Below are positions 8,623-15,146 of a DNA stretch of 23,106 nucleotides, piece after piece. The DNA comes from Oscillospiraceae bacterium (GTDB taxonomy: Bacteria; Bacillota; Clostridia; Oscillospirales; Ruminococcaceae), in NCBI GenBank assembly GCA_020024215.1, contig JAHHUC010000032.1, forward strand, positions 1 to 23,106, written 5' to 3'. A program made the position numbers and the translations under genes. The notes below the pieces were generated by a model. That model made no database searches. It worked only from the letters and a program-made list of their open reading frames with translations, and was not told the DNA's origin. How positions within the stretch are numbered: position 1 is the stretch's first letter; every line of letters begins with the position of its first letter.

Positions 8623-8635
8623 GAATATACACAGT
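8611..8635. promoter_or_regulatory. Putative GntR operator overlapping the -10 element
   Basis: An inverted repeat covers the -10 element and probable start site. The outer arms are ACTGT (8611-8615) and ACAGT (8631-8635); the inner arms are GTATAT (8614-8619) and ATATAC (8625-8630), offset by one base. YtrA-type GntR repressors usually bind such sites at their own promoters, so autorepression is likely. Confidence 0.6.
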
Positions 8636-8657
8636 AATCCAAGTAAGGAGGTGCAGA

Positions 8658-9029
8658 ATGGATTTATTTATAGATAATAAAAGTGGGCTTCCGATATATG
8701 ACCAGATATATTCTCAGATAAAAGCGGAAATAATTAGCGGCCAAGTGAAAGAGAATGAGCCTCTTCCCTCTATCAGAAGTCTTGCCAAGGACCTTCGCAT
8801 AAGTGTTATAACCACAAAAAGAGCGTATGAGGAGCTGGAAAGAGAGGGCTTTATTTACACAGTCCCTGCCAAGGGAAGCTTTGTTGCCGGCAAAAATACT
8901 GAAATTCTAAGGGAGGAAAATTTAAAAAAGATAGAGCAGCACATAGAAGAAATTTTCAAGCTTTCCCGCTGCTGCAATCTCACAACAGAAGATATTATCG
9001 AGATGGTAAGGGTTATGAAGGAGGAATAG
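8658..9029 (+). CDS. GntR family transcriptional regulator, YtrA type
   Basis: This 123-residue regulator has an N-terminal winged helix (about residues 10-76: GLPIYDQIYSQIKAEI, then the SIRSLAKDLRIS helix-turn-helix and the wing FIYTVPAKGSFVAG). A short helical tail of about 45 residues follows in place of a large effector domain, which defines the YtrA subgroup. ATG 8658 has AGGAGG at 8646-8651. The stop codon is 1 bp before the ATPase start. In this subgroup the regulator usually represses its own operon, which encodes an ABC exporter responding to cell-envelope-active compounds. The inverted repeat over its promoter supports this. Confidence 0.93.
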   Translation: MDLFIDNKSGLPIYDQIYSQIKAEIISGQVKENEPLPSIRSLAKDLRISVITTKRAYEELEREGFIYTVPAKGSFVAGKNTEILREENLKKIEQHIEEIFKLSRCCNLTTEDIIEMVRVMKEE

Positions 9030-9030
9030 T

Positions 9031-9873
9031 ATGGATGCAATAAACATTAAAAATTTAAACAGAGCATTTAATGAATTTGCCTTAAAGGATGTAAGTCTTT
9101 CTCTGCCGCAAGGCTCAATAATGGGCCTTATAGGTGAAAACGGCAGCGGGAAAACCACACTTATAAAGCTTATTTTAGGAGCCTTGCGTAAGGATTCCGG
9201 AAATATTGAAGTTTTGGGAAATCCTCAAGATGAAAGCTTTTATCTTGTGAAAGAGGACATAGGTGTTGTTTTTGACAATATGGGTATTTTTGATATGCTT
9301 ACAGCTAAAGATACAGGTGTAGTCATGTCCAAACTTTTCAAGAATTGGGATAAAGAAGAATATTCCGCACTTATTGAAAAGTTTAAGATTCCTCAAAAGA
9401 CAAAATTCAAGGAGCTTTCCAAGGGAAGCAAGATGAAGCTGGGAATTGCAGTTGCACTTTCTCACAAGGCAAAGCTTCTCATATTGGATGAGCCGGCAAG
9501 TGGGCTTGACCCTGCTGCAAGGGATGATTTCCTTAATATTTTGTGGGATTTTACAAGGGACGAGACTCATTCCGTGCTTATATCCTCCCACATAGTTACC
9601 GATTTGGAAAAAATCTGCGATTACATCACCTTTTTGCATGAGGGAAAAGTTATTTTTTCAGATGAAAAGGACCGGATTTTAGAAAGCTATGGAATTTTAA
9701 ATTGCACACTGGAAAATTACAACGATTTAGATAAAAGCATTGTAGTGGGCTGCCGAAAAAGTCCCTACGGAGTTGAAGCACTTATAAATAAGGACAATAT
9801 ATCCGATTCGTTTGAAACAAAGAGAGCTGCTTTAGAGGAAATATTTATATATACCGTAAAGGGGGAGATGTAG
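9031..9873 (+). CDS. ABC transporter ATP-binding protein (YtrB/BcrA-like)
   Basis: This 280-residue ATPase has Walker A GENGSGKT (35-42), a divergent signature LSKGSKMKL (129 onward), Walker B running into DEPASGLDP (153 onward) and a switch histidine in LISSHI. The segment where a Q-loop glutamine is expected reads IGVVFDNMG, a variation often seen in this exporter group. It begins 1 bp after the regulator stop and abuts the membrane-protein gene. Together they make a small ABC-2 type exporter. The substrate is unknown; self-resistance to an envelope-active peptide or antibiotic is a reasonable inference from the YtrA-type regulator. Confidence 0.92.
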   Translation: MDAINIKNLNRAFNEFALKDVSLSLPQGSIMGLIGENGSGKTTLIKLILGALRKDSGNIEVLGNPQDESFYLVKEDIGVVFDNMGIFDMLTAKDTGVVMSKLFKNWDKEEYSALIEKFKIPQKTKFKELSKGSKMKLGIAVALSHKAKLLILDEPASGLDPAARDDFLNILWDFTRDETHSVLISSHIVTDLEKICDYITFLHEGKVIFSDEKDRILESYGILNCTLENYNDLDKSIVVGCRKSPYGVEALINKDNISDSFETKRAALEEIFIYTVKGEM

Positions 9874-10485
9874 ATGAAGGGCTTGCTTGCCAATGATCTT
9901 TTAATTATAAAAAAATATTCAAAGCAATATTTATTTATGGTTTTATTCTTTGCCGTGCTTTCTTTTGCCACAAATACTGTGTTATTTCTCTATGCCATGC
10001 TTTATATGCTTTGTTCAGCTATAATTTTGGGGCAATATGTTATGGATAATACCACAGGCTGGCATCTTTATTGCAGCAGTATTCCGATTTTAAGGAAGGA
10101 TTACATCCGGGCAAAATATTTGCTCTTTGCCGGTTTTGCAATAATTGTTTTTCTTATTTCAATTTTGATGTTTCCCATAGAGAATATGTTTATGTCAATA
10201 AATTTTGCAGATTTCGTTTATTTGAATATCAAGCTTTTTTCTTATGCGGCTATTGTCTTTTCGGTGAGTATGCCTGTTATGATAAAGCTGAATTTTCAAA
10301 TCGCAAGATTTGTAACAGCTGCATCGTCCGGCTTGATTGCAGGAGGTTCCACACCGTTTATAATGGCGGCAAAATATTCAGCTCAAAAATCTTCTGTGTC
10401 TTTTATTCTTTTGTTTGTGATGCTGATGATATTTATTGTCTCTGTCAAAATTTCACAGAGCATATATGAAAAAAAGGAATTTTGA
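9874..10485 (+). CDS. ABC-2 type membrane protein (exporter permease)
   Basis: This 203-residue very hydrophobic protein has about six membrane segments and begins directly after the ATPase stop codon. The opening MKGLLANDLLIIKKYSKQY followed by a membrane pair, and the central SSIPILRKDYIRAKYLL loop, match small permeases that partner YtrB/BcrA-like ATPases. It is the last gene of the GntR operon. A role as the membrane half of an exporter is inferred from context and topology. Confidence 0.8.
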   Translation: MKGLLANDLLIIKKYSKQYLFMVLFFAVLSFATNTVLFLYAMLYMLCSAIILGQYVMDNTTGWHLYCSSIPILRKDYIRAKYLLFAGFAIIVFLISILMFPIENMFMSINFADFVYLNIKLFSYAAIVFSVSMPVMIKLNFQIARFVTAASSGLIAGGSTPFIMAAKYSAQKSSVSFILLFVMLMIFIVSVKISQSIYEKKEF

Positions 10486-10524
10486 TTTTTTTACAGCCTT
10501 TAATGCCTGCATTTAAAAATTGAC

Positions 10525-10554
10525 TTGATTAACGCCTGATAATTTTGGTATTAT
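10525..10554 (+). promoter_or_regulatory. Probable promoter of the MATE gene
   Basis: TTGATT (10525-10530) and TATTAT (10549-10554) are 18 bp apart. The -10 element is preceded by TGG, giving an extended -10 (TGGTATTAT). A transcript from here would carry a leader of roughly 110 nt. Confidence 0.6.
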
Positions 10555-10604
10555 GTTAAATATGGAAAAGTTACAGACGGATGATTAAAAGGCAAAATAT
10601 ATAA

Positions 10605-10650
10605 ACAAAGGAAAACGCCTGTTCCAAATGAATAGGTGTTTTCCTTTTGT
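10605..10650 (+). terminator. Terminator-like hairpin in the MATE leader
   Basis: ACAAAGGAAAACGCCT (10605-10620) pairs with AGGTGTTTTCCTTTTGT (10634-10650), giving 16 pairs with one G-T pair and one bulged T around a 13-nt loop. The 3' arm is T-rich. It lies between the probable MATE promoter and the MATE ribosome binding site, 21 bp before the start codon. It could terminate the upstream GntR operon, attenuate the MATE gene, or do both. Confidence 0.65.
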
Positions 10651-10671
10651 CAGGCAAGAGGGGGAAATTAT

Positions 10672-12066
10672 ATGAGCCAAAAGTCAATTTCTATTGTTGA
10701 TGAATCCAAGCATCCGCTTTCAACAATAATAATGCTGGCATGGCCTATTTTTTTGGAGCAGCTTCTGGTGTCATTGGTACAGGCAGTTGATACTGCTATG
10801 GTAGGTTCTTTGGGAAAGCAGGCAACAGCTGCAATTGCCATAAATTCCTCACCAAATATGATGATAAACAATACGATAATGGCGTTGGGCATAGGCTTTA
10901 CATCCTTGATTGCCAGAAATATAGGCGCAGGCAATAATGAACGGGCAAGAATACTTATAAAGCAGGCGGTTATGCTTGTATTTGCAATAGGAATACCGCT
11001 GTCTGCATTGTTTTTTATCTGTGCAAGAAATATTCCAATCTGGATGGGTGCAGAGCAGGAAATTTTAGACATTGCAGAAACCTATAACAGGATAATAGCC
11101 CCATCTATTGCTCTTAGGGGGCTTACTATGATTTTGACATCTATATATCGTGGCTTTGGCGACTCAAAAACTCCTATGAAGGTAAATGTAATGGTCAATC
11201 TTTTAAATGTTGCAGGGAATTTTTTCATGATCTATCCCTCAAGAGACATTACTTTGTTTGGAAGCAGCCTGAGCGTGTTTGGGTTAGGATGGGGAGTGGC
11301 AGGCGCAGCAATTTCAACAAGCATATCAAACTGCCTGGGAGGCTTGATTCTTTTTTCTGCCTGTTTTTCAAAAAAAGGAGAAATCAGGCTTGATTTTAAA
11401 AAAGGATACAAGCCTGACATTGTTGAGCTGAAGCCGGTTTTGAATATAAGCTTTCCGGCGATATTGGAGAGGTTTGCAATGAGCAGCGCCTTCATTGCAA
11501 TGGCACATACAATTGCAGCATTGGGAACATCTGCAATAGCAGCACAAAATCTTTCAGGCACAGCAGAATCAATAAGCTTCATGCCCGGCTTTGCCTTTGG
11601 AATGGCAGTAACTACACTTTTCGGACAATCCCTTGGTGCTAAAAAGCCTCAGCTGGCGCATAATTATGTAGTTTACACCATAAGGCTGGGAAGTGCAGTG
11701 ATGGCTGTGATGAGCATACTTCTTTTTGCAGGCTCCTTAAACATAATGAAGCTTTTTACACCGGATGGCGAGGTGATAGAGCTGGGCGGGCAGCTGCTGA
11801 AATTTCTGGCTGTAATACAAATACCTCAGATGATAGCTATGGTATTTGCAGGCGCCTTAAGAGGTGCAGGAGATTCCAAAAGTACATTTGCCATAACCTT
11901 TATATCCACATGGGGGGTCAGAGTTTTGGGAAGTGTAATCTGTGTAAGATTTTTAAATCTGGGATTGCCTGCCGCCTGTGTATGTATGTGTACAGATAAT
12001 GTGGTAAGATGTCTGCTCTTCTTTTTAAGATACAAGCACGGTGCATGGAAAAATGCAGCTGTCTGA
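10672..12066 (+). CDS. MATE family multidrug efflux transporter
   Basis: This 464-residue inner-membrane antiporter of the MATE (NorM/DinF-like) family exports cationic drugs or metabolites using an ion gradient. ATG 10672 is preceded by a GAGGGGG site at 10658-10664. The usual two-bundle pattern is clear: WPIFLEQLLVSLVQAVDTAMVG opens the first half and LNISFPAILERFAMSSAFI opens the second. Conserved elements such as GFGDSKTPM, the GAGDSKSTF repeat and the AAQNLSG segment are in place. Length is normal. It has its own promoter and a bidirectional terminator after it. Its position beside an ABC exporter operon may indicate a resistance cluster, but no shared regulation is visible. Confidence 0.93.
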   Translation: MSQKSISIVDESKHPLSTIIMLAWPIFLEQLLVSLVQAVDTAMVGSLGKQATAAIAINSSPNMMINNTIMALGIGFTSLIARNIGAGNNERARILIKQAVMLVFAIGIPLSALFFICARNIPIWMGAEQEILDIAETYNRIIAPSIALRGLTMILTSIYRGFGDSKTPMKVNVMVNLLNVAGNFFMIYPSRDITLFGSSLSVFGLGWGVAGAAISTSISNCLGGLILFSACFSKKGEIRLDFKKGYKPDIVELKPVLNISFPAILERFAMSSAFIAMAHTIAALGTSAIAAQNLSGTAESISFMPGFAFGMAVTTLFGQSLGAKKPQLAHNYVVYTIRLGSAVMAVMSILLFAGSLNIMKLFTPDGEVIELGGQLLKFLAVIQIPQMIAMVFAGALRGAGDSKSTFAITFISTWGVRVLGSVICVRFLNLGLPAACVCMCTDNVVRCLLFFLRYKHGAWKNAAV

Positions 12067-12078
12067 ATTTAAAGCAAA

Positions 12079-12112
12079 AAATACAGCTCCTCAAAAATGA
12101 AGAGCTGTATTT
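12079..12112. terminator. Bidirectional terminator between convergent genes
   Basis: AAATACAGCTC (12079-12089) pairs perfectly with GAGCTGTATTT (12102-12112) around a 12-nt loop. A-rich DNA on the left and T-rich DNA on the right suit both strands. It separates the plus-strand MATE gene from the minus-strand GRAM/PH-like gene. Confidence 0.85.
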
Positions 12113-12130
12113 AATATTCTTTATTTTTTT

Positions 12131-12439
12131 CTATTGCTGCTTTACATTTGCCTCAGTCAAGGCTGCTGCCAGCTTTTTATTGTACATACCGGTAAGAGTG
12201 TGGCTATTGCCGTTATTCATATTTAATACAAGACTTGCACCTGATAAAGAGAATGAAGCTATATCTGACAGCTCATACTCAAAAGCCGCCTTCAATCTGG
12301 TTTCACCAAATATAACCCTTTGATTTGTAACCGTGAGCTTTCCCGGGTTAGGCTGGGGGAGAAACAGCATCTTAGTGATGTGTGATGCATATTCCTTGGC
12401 TAAAAGCTTTTCCTCTGGGCGAAGTTCTGATTTTGACAT
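12131..12439 (-). CDS. Small GRAM/PH-like domain protein
   Basis: This 102-residue protein has no signal peptide. The pattern LTVTNQRVIF, followed by alternating strands (AAFEYELSDIASFSLS, ASLVLNM, SHTLTGM) and a final helix, resembles bacterial GRAM/PH-like domains. The start codon is at 12439, with AGAAGGTG upstream. Its own promoter overlaps the end of the preceding gene. Function is unknown; such domains are often protein or membrane interaction modules. It lies downstream of two immunity-like genes, so a link with them is possible but unproven. Confidence 0.7.
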   Translation of the reverse strand: MSKSELRPEEKLLAKEYASHITKMLFLPQPNPGKLTVTNQRVIFGETRLKAAFEYELSDIASFSLSGASLVLNMNNGNSHTLTGMYNKKLAAALTEANVKQQ

Positions 12440-12470
12440 AAGAGAGCACCTTCTTGTCTATTTTTGTAGT

Positions 12471-12499
12471 ATTCTAGCACATCATTGCTTTAAAGTCAA
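12471..12499 (-). promoter_or_regulatory. Promoter of the GRAM/PH-like gene
   Basis: Read on the minus strand, TTGACT (12494-12499) and TAGAAT (12471-12476) are 17 bp apart. The -35 box overlaps the stop codon of the upstream 58-residue gene. Confidence 0.7.
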
Positions 12500-12672
12500 T
12501 CTATCAATTCGTCCTCAAATGCTCTTTTGGCATCATAGGGAGTAAAGAAATCTTCCAGTACTTCATTTTCTTCCAAGTATATGGTTGAAAGATAGTCGTC
12601 TAAAATGTCATAATCAGCGCATTTTGCCATCCAAAGTGAAGCGTATCCTTCTTTTTCATAATCGTATATCAT
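12496..12672 (-). CDS. 58-residue protein resembling a truncated Imm22 immunity protein
   Basis: I place the start at the ATG ending at 12672 because AAAGAGGT lies about 8 nt upstream. A longer open frame exists upstream, but it has no site and would overlap the SUKH gene. The product is small and acidic. It shows GYASLWMAKCADYDILDDYL, then a short acidic stretch and EDFF, which recalls the start of Imm22-type immunity proteins (SLW-G then a helix ending in YL, then an F-containing strand). Imm22 proteins are about twice as long, so this would be shortened at the C-terminus. The family call rests on remembered pattern only. It sits 94 bp downstream of a SUKH-domain gene, a context that fits polymorphic-toxin immunity. 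Confidence 0.5.
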   Translation of the reverse strand: MIYDYEKEGYASLWMAKCADYDILDDYLSTIYLEENEVLEDFFTPYDAKRAFEDELID

Positions 12673-12766
12673 AATCGTTACCTCTTTCTTTGCAATCTTT
12701 GTTTTATATACTATTCTTTTTAAAAGCAAGATTCCCCTATACAAAATAAATGTTTTTAAGTTGTAT

Positions 12767-14689
12767 TTAGTTTGCAGGATTATTGTATATAGCATATTTG
12801 AATTTGGCGGATTTAAGTGCATTGGTATTTTCCAAATTGCAAAGATGAAATTCCACACTTTTAAGCTTTGGCAGCTTTAAAAGCAGGCGGCAGTCTGAAA
12901 AATTGGTGTTGTAGAAAAATATCTTTTCCAGTGAAACACAGCGTGTCAAAAAGGAGTAGTCATCTATAAAAATTCTTGAAACAGAGAGATTTTTAAGCTT
13001 GCTCATTCTGCCTATGGCAGACCAGTCATATAAATCATAACGATAGGGAGCAGGCAATGGGAAATTGCTAGGTGCAAATATGGTGACAGTGCGGTTTTCG
13101 TCATCCCATTGGCTTACAGTTCGGCTGTTTAATTCCAGTGAAAGCTTTTTCACCTTATCAAATATACTGTCCCAATCTTTTGGGGTTGAAGGCAGACTGT
13201 GAAAGTGACTTTTTATTGCCAGGGCTATCATTGGATGAATTGCAATCCCTTTTTTGCCGTTTTGATTAGGAAGAATAAGATCTTTTTCATCACTGTGCTT
13301 AAGCTTCAACTGATATGGGCGGGGGAGAGCTGATGCGTAAGGATGTGCTTCTTTGCAGCCTATGTCCCACCATTTTTCACAAGCTCTTTTGTAGACATCG
13401 TTTTCCATTCTTCGGCGAGTAGAGCGCTTCAATGCCTCATCGTCCTTTAAATCTATGTTGAGAATAAGCTCAACAGCAAATGAAAACTCCTTGATAACCT
13501 GAGAGATGGCGTCTTTAAGCTGTGGGTCATAAACATCTGGAGCAGTGCGTATGGCGGTTTTAAGAAGCTCCAGATCCTTTCTTTCATTGGATATTACAGA
13601 GATCCATATATCCAAATTTTCAGCTGCGTCAGGGAACCTTGGAAAAACGTCATCTAAAAACTCTTCCTTTTTCTTGGTATCTTCTGTTTTATCCCATATA
13701 AATCTTACCTGACTCAGTTCTACCTGACCACTTTTTATAAGTATCTTCAGGGCTTTTATGGACGCATCATTGGATAGCTGCGGCAGCTTTTGCAAAACCC
13801 TCTCCCACCACACTTTTACAATATTAAGGCTGCCCTTGTCTACATGATACATAACATAAAGTATATCATATACTACAGCATCATACATTCCCAACTCCCA
13901 GCGCTTTTCTAAAAATCCATAAAGCGACTGGGGATCTATATGGTTAAGCATTTGAAGAAAGCTTCTTGTATCAGGATCATCTATCCATTCCCAAATAGAT
14001 TTTTTGATAAAGTTTTTGGAGACAGGGGAAAGACAGGGAAATTTATCCATGCTATATATAACATCTAATTTTTCTTCTTTTGTTTCAGCTTCCATATAAC
14101 GCTGACGAAGCTGCTGCTCGTTGCCATCTAAATTTGTAGCAAACCAGAATATATTGTAATGATTGATAACTTCTTTAAGCCAGCGCTGATACCAGGATAA
14201 AAAATTAGGCTCTTTGGGGAAGAAAACCCAGCTTCCCTCATATTCAATGTAAACAACACGACCTTTATCAGGTCCTGTGACCATAAGGCAGGTAAAATAA
14301 GTATCTCCCTGTGTTCCGATAGGGATACAGCCACGCTTCCAGTTTTCATCGTTTATATCTAGATCATCAATGCACTGATTTGGGCTAAGTATAGGAGCTT
14401 TGTTGGAATCCTTTACATCCCAGTAGATCCAGCTCTTTACCTGCTGCAGCGAATAAAGACCATAGAAGGGGCCTGCTCCGCCGTTTCCAACATACAAGAG
14501 GAAATTGCGGTAATCCTCCGGAAGCTCAACACCTATACTTTCCTCAAACTGCTTTACTTCATTTAATGTTGCAGGCATATTTAAGCAGTACTTGTGCTGC
14601 TTTGAACCAAAATACTTTAATTGAGCATCAGCTTTCTTTGCTTCTTCAAGCTTTTCTTTTAATTCTTTGACAGGAAAACTGTTATTCAT
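12767..14689 (-). CDS. SUKH (SMI1/KNR4) domain protein with helical and leucine-rich C-terminal region
   Basis: This 640-residue protein has no signal peptide. Residues about 35-175 form a SUKH-1 domain: ATLNEVKQFEESIGVELPED, YRNFLLYVGNGGAGPFYGL at about 60-78, a central GCIPIGTQGDTYFTCLMVTG, and a final WVFFPKEPNFLSWYQRWL. SUKH domains commonly act as immunity proteins against contact-dependent nuclease and other toxins. Residues about 176-480 look helical and Trp-rich without a family I recognise. Residues about 560-635 show leucine-rich-repeat-like spacing (MSKLKNLSVSRIF, CVSLEKIFFYN, LPKLKSVEFHLC). Most SUKH immunity proteins are about 150 residues, so this is an enlarged version. GAGGAAG precedes the ATG, and a promoter lies 44 bp upstream. 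No toxin gene is seen nearby. Confidence 0.85.
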   Translation of the reverse strand: MNNSFPVKELKEKLEEAKKADAQLKYFGSKQHKYCLNMPATLNEVKQFEESIGVELPEDYRNFLLYVGNGGAGPFYGLYSLQQVKSWIYWDVKDSNKAPILSPNQCIDDLDINDENWKRGCIPIGTQGDTYFTCLMVTGPDKGRVVYIEYEGSWVFFPKEPNFLSWYQRWLKEVINHYNIFWFATNLDGNEQQLRQRYMEAETKEEKLDVIYSMDKFPCLSPVSKNFIKKSIWEWIDDPDTRSFLQMLNHIDPQSLYGFLEKRWELGMYDAVVYDILYVMYHVDKGSLNIVKVWWERVLQKLPQLSNDASIKALKILIKSGQVELSQVRFIWDKTEDTKKKEEFLDDVFPRFPDAAENLDIWISVISNERKDLELLKTAIRTAPDVYDPQLKDAISQVIKEFSFAVELILNIDLKDDEALKRSTRRRMENDVYKRACEKWWDIGCKEAHPYASALPRPYQLKLKHSDEKDLILPNQNGKKGIAIHPMIALAIKSHFHSLPSTPKDWDSIFDKVKKLSLELNSRTVSQWDDENRTVTIFAPSNFPLPAPYRYDLYDWSAIGRMSKLKNLSVSRIFIDDYSFLTRCVSLEKIFFYNTNFSDCRLLLKLPKLKSVEFHLCNLENTNALKSAKFKYAIYNNPAN

Positions 14690-14732
14690 AATGCACTTCC
14701 TCTGCTGTAATACTAAAGCTTCTTTTTAAGGA

Positions 14733-14761
14733 AGAATACCATATAATAGCGTATTTTTCAA
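14733..14761 (-). promoter_or_regulatory. Probable promoter of the SUKH gene
   Basis: On the minus strand, TTGAAA (14756-14761) and TATTCT (14733-14738) are 17 bp apart, and TGG directly precedes the -10 box. It starts just after the terminator of the upstream nucleoside operon, so the SUKH gene is a separate unit. Confidence 0.55.
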
Positions 14762-14768
14762 TGTATGA

Positions 14769-14815
14769 AAAGAGATAGTTTGATATGAATTATCTTCAAA
14801 TCAGACTATCTCTTT
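14769..14815 (-). terminator. Terminator of the nucleoside operon
   Basis: A long hairpin lies directly after the MazG-like stop codon on the minus strand. The outer arms AAAGAGATAGT and ACTATCTCTTT pair perfectly over 11 bp. Inside are two further 4-bp helices (TGAT/ATCA and TGAA/TTCA) separated by single mismatches, and a 5-nt loop. The 3' side ends in CTCTTTT. Confidence 0.8.
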
Positions 14816-14816
14816 G

Positions 14817-15143
14817 TTATTCTTCTCTGTTTATGGATTTTTCTTTTGAAAATCCATCCGGATACCTTTTCTTGAGCTTTTGGATATTTTTTGAAAGAAT
14901 ATCATCCAAATCAACATCCAAGGCAAAGGCTGCTTCTGCAAGATACCAGGCAATGTCGCCCAATTCTTCTATAAGGTGCTCTCTGTCAAGCTCATGTCCC
15001 TGGAAAATATGCTTTTTAACTATGTCAATAGCCTCTCCTGATTCACCGCAAAGTCCCATCACACTATTTATAAGTGCATCATTTTTGTTTAAGTTTGGAT
15101 TAAGTGAAGCCATAGCCTCCTTTTGATATCTGCTGCCTGTCAT
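14817..15143 (-). CDS. MazG-like nucleotide pyrophosphohydrolase
   Basis: This 108-residue all-alpha protein belongs to the MazG-like NTP pyrophosphohydrolase superfamily, which cleaves nucleoside triphosphates to monophosphate and pyrophosphate and often removes non-canonical nucleotides. The metal-binding helices are visible: GLCGESGEAIDIVKK gives the first acidic pair, and HLIEELGDIAWYLAEAA gives the EELGD motif. The single-domain length is typical. The gene begins 3 bp after the stop of the isomerase gene and is the last gene of the operon, so it is very likely co-expressed with nucleoside salvage. Its substrate is unknown; a deaminated purine nucleotide such as (d)ITP would suit the neighbourhood but is a guess. 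Confidence 0.9.
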   Translation of the reverse strand: MTGSRYQKEAMASLNPNLNKNDALINSVMGLCGESGEAIDIVKKHIFQGHELDREHLIEELGDIAWYLAEAAFALDVDLDDILSKNIQKLKKRYPDGFSKEKSINREE

Positions 15144-15146
15144 ATT

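Noticed and set aside
12739..12766. Possible terminator after the SUKH gene (ATACAA/TTGTAT)
   Set aside because: The stem is six A/T-rich pairs around a 16-nt loop, too weak to call as a terminator.
12673..12858. Longer N-terminus for the Imm22-like gene
   Set aside because: The upstream ATG has no ribosome binding site, overlaps the SUKH gene, and adds residues unlike the rest. The ATG ending at 12672 has AAAGAGGT in front.
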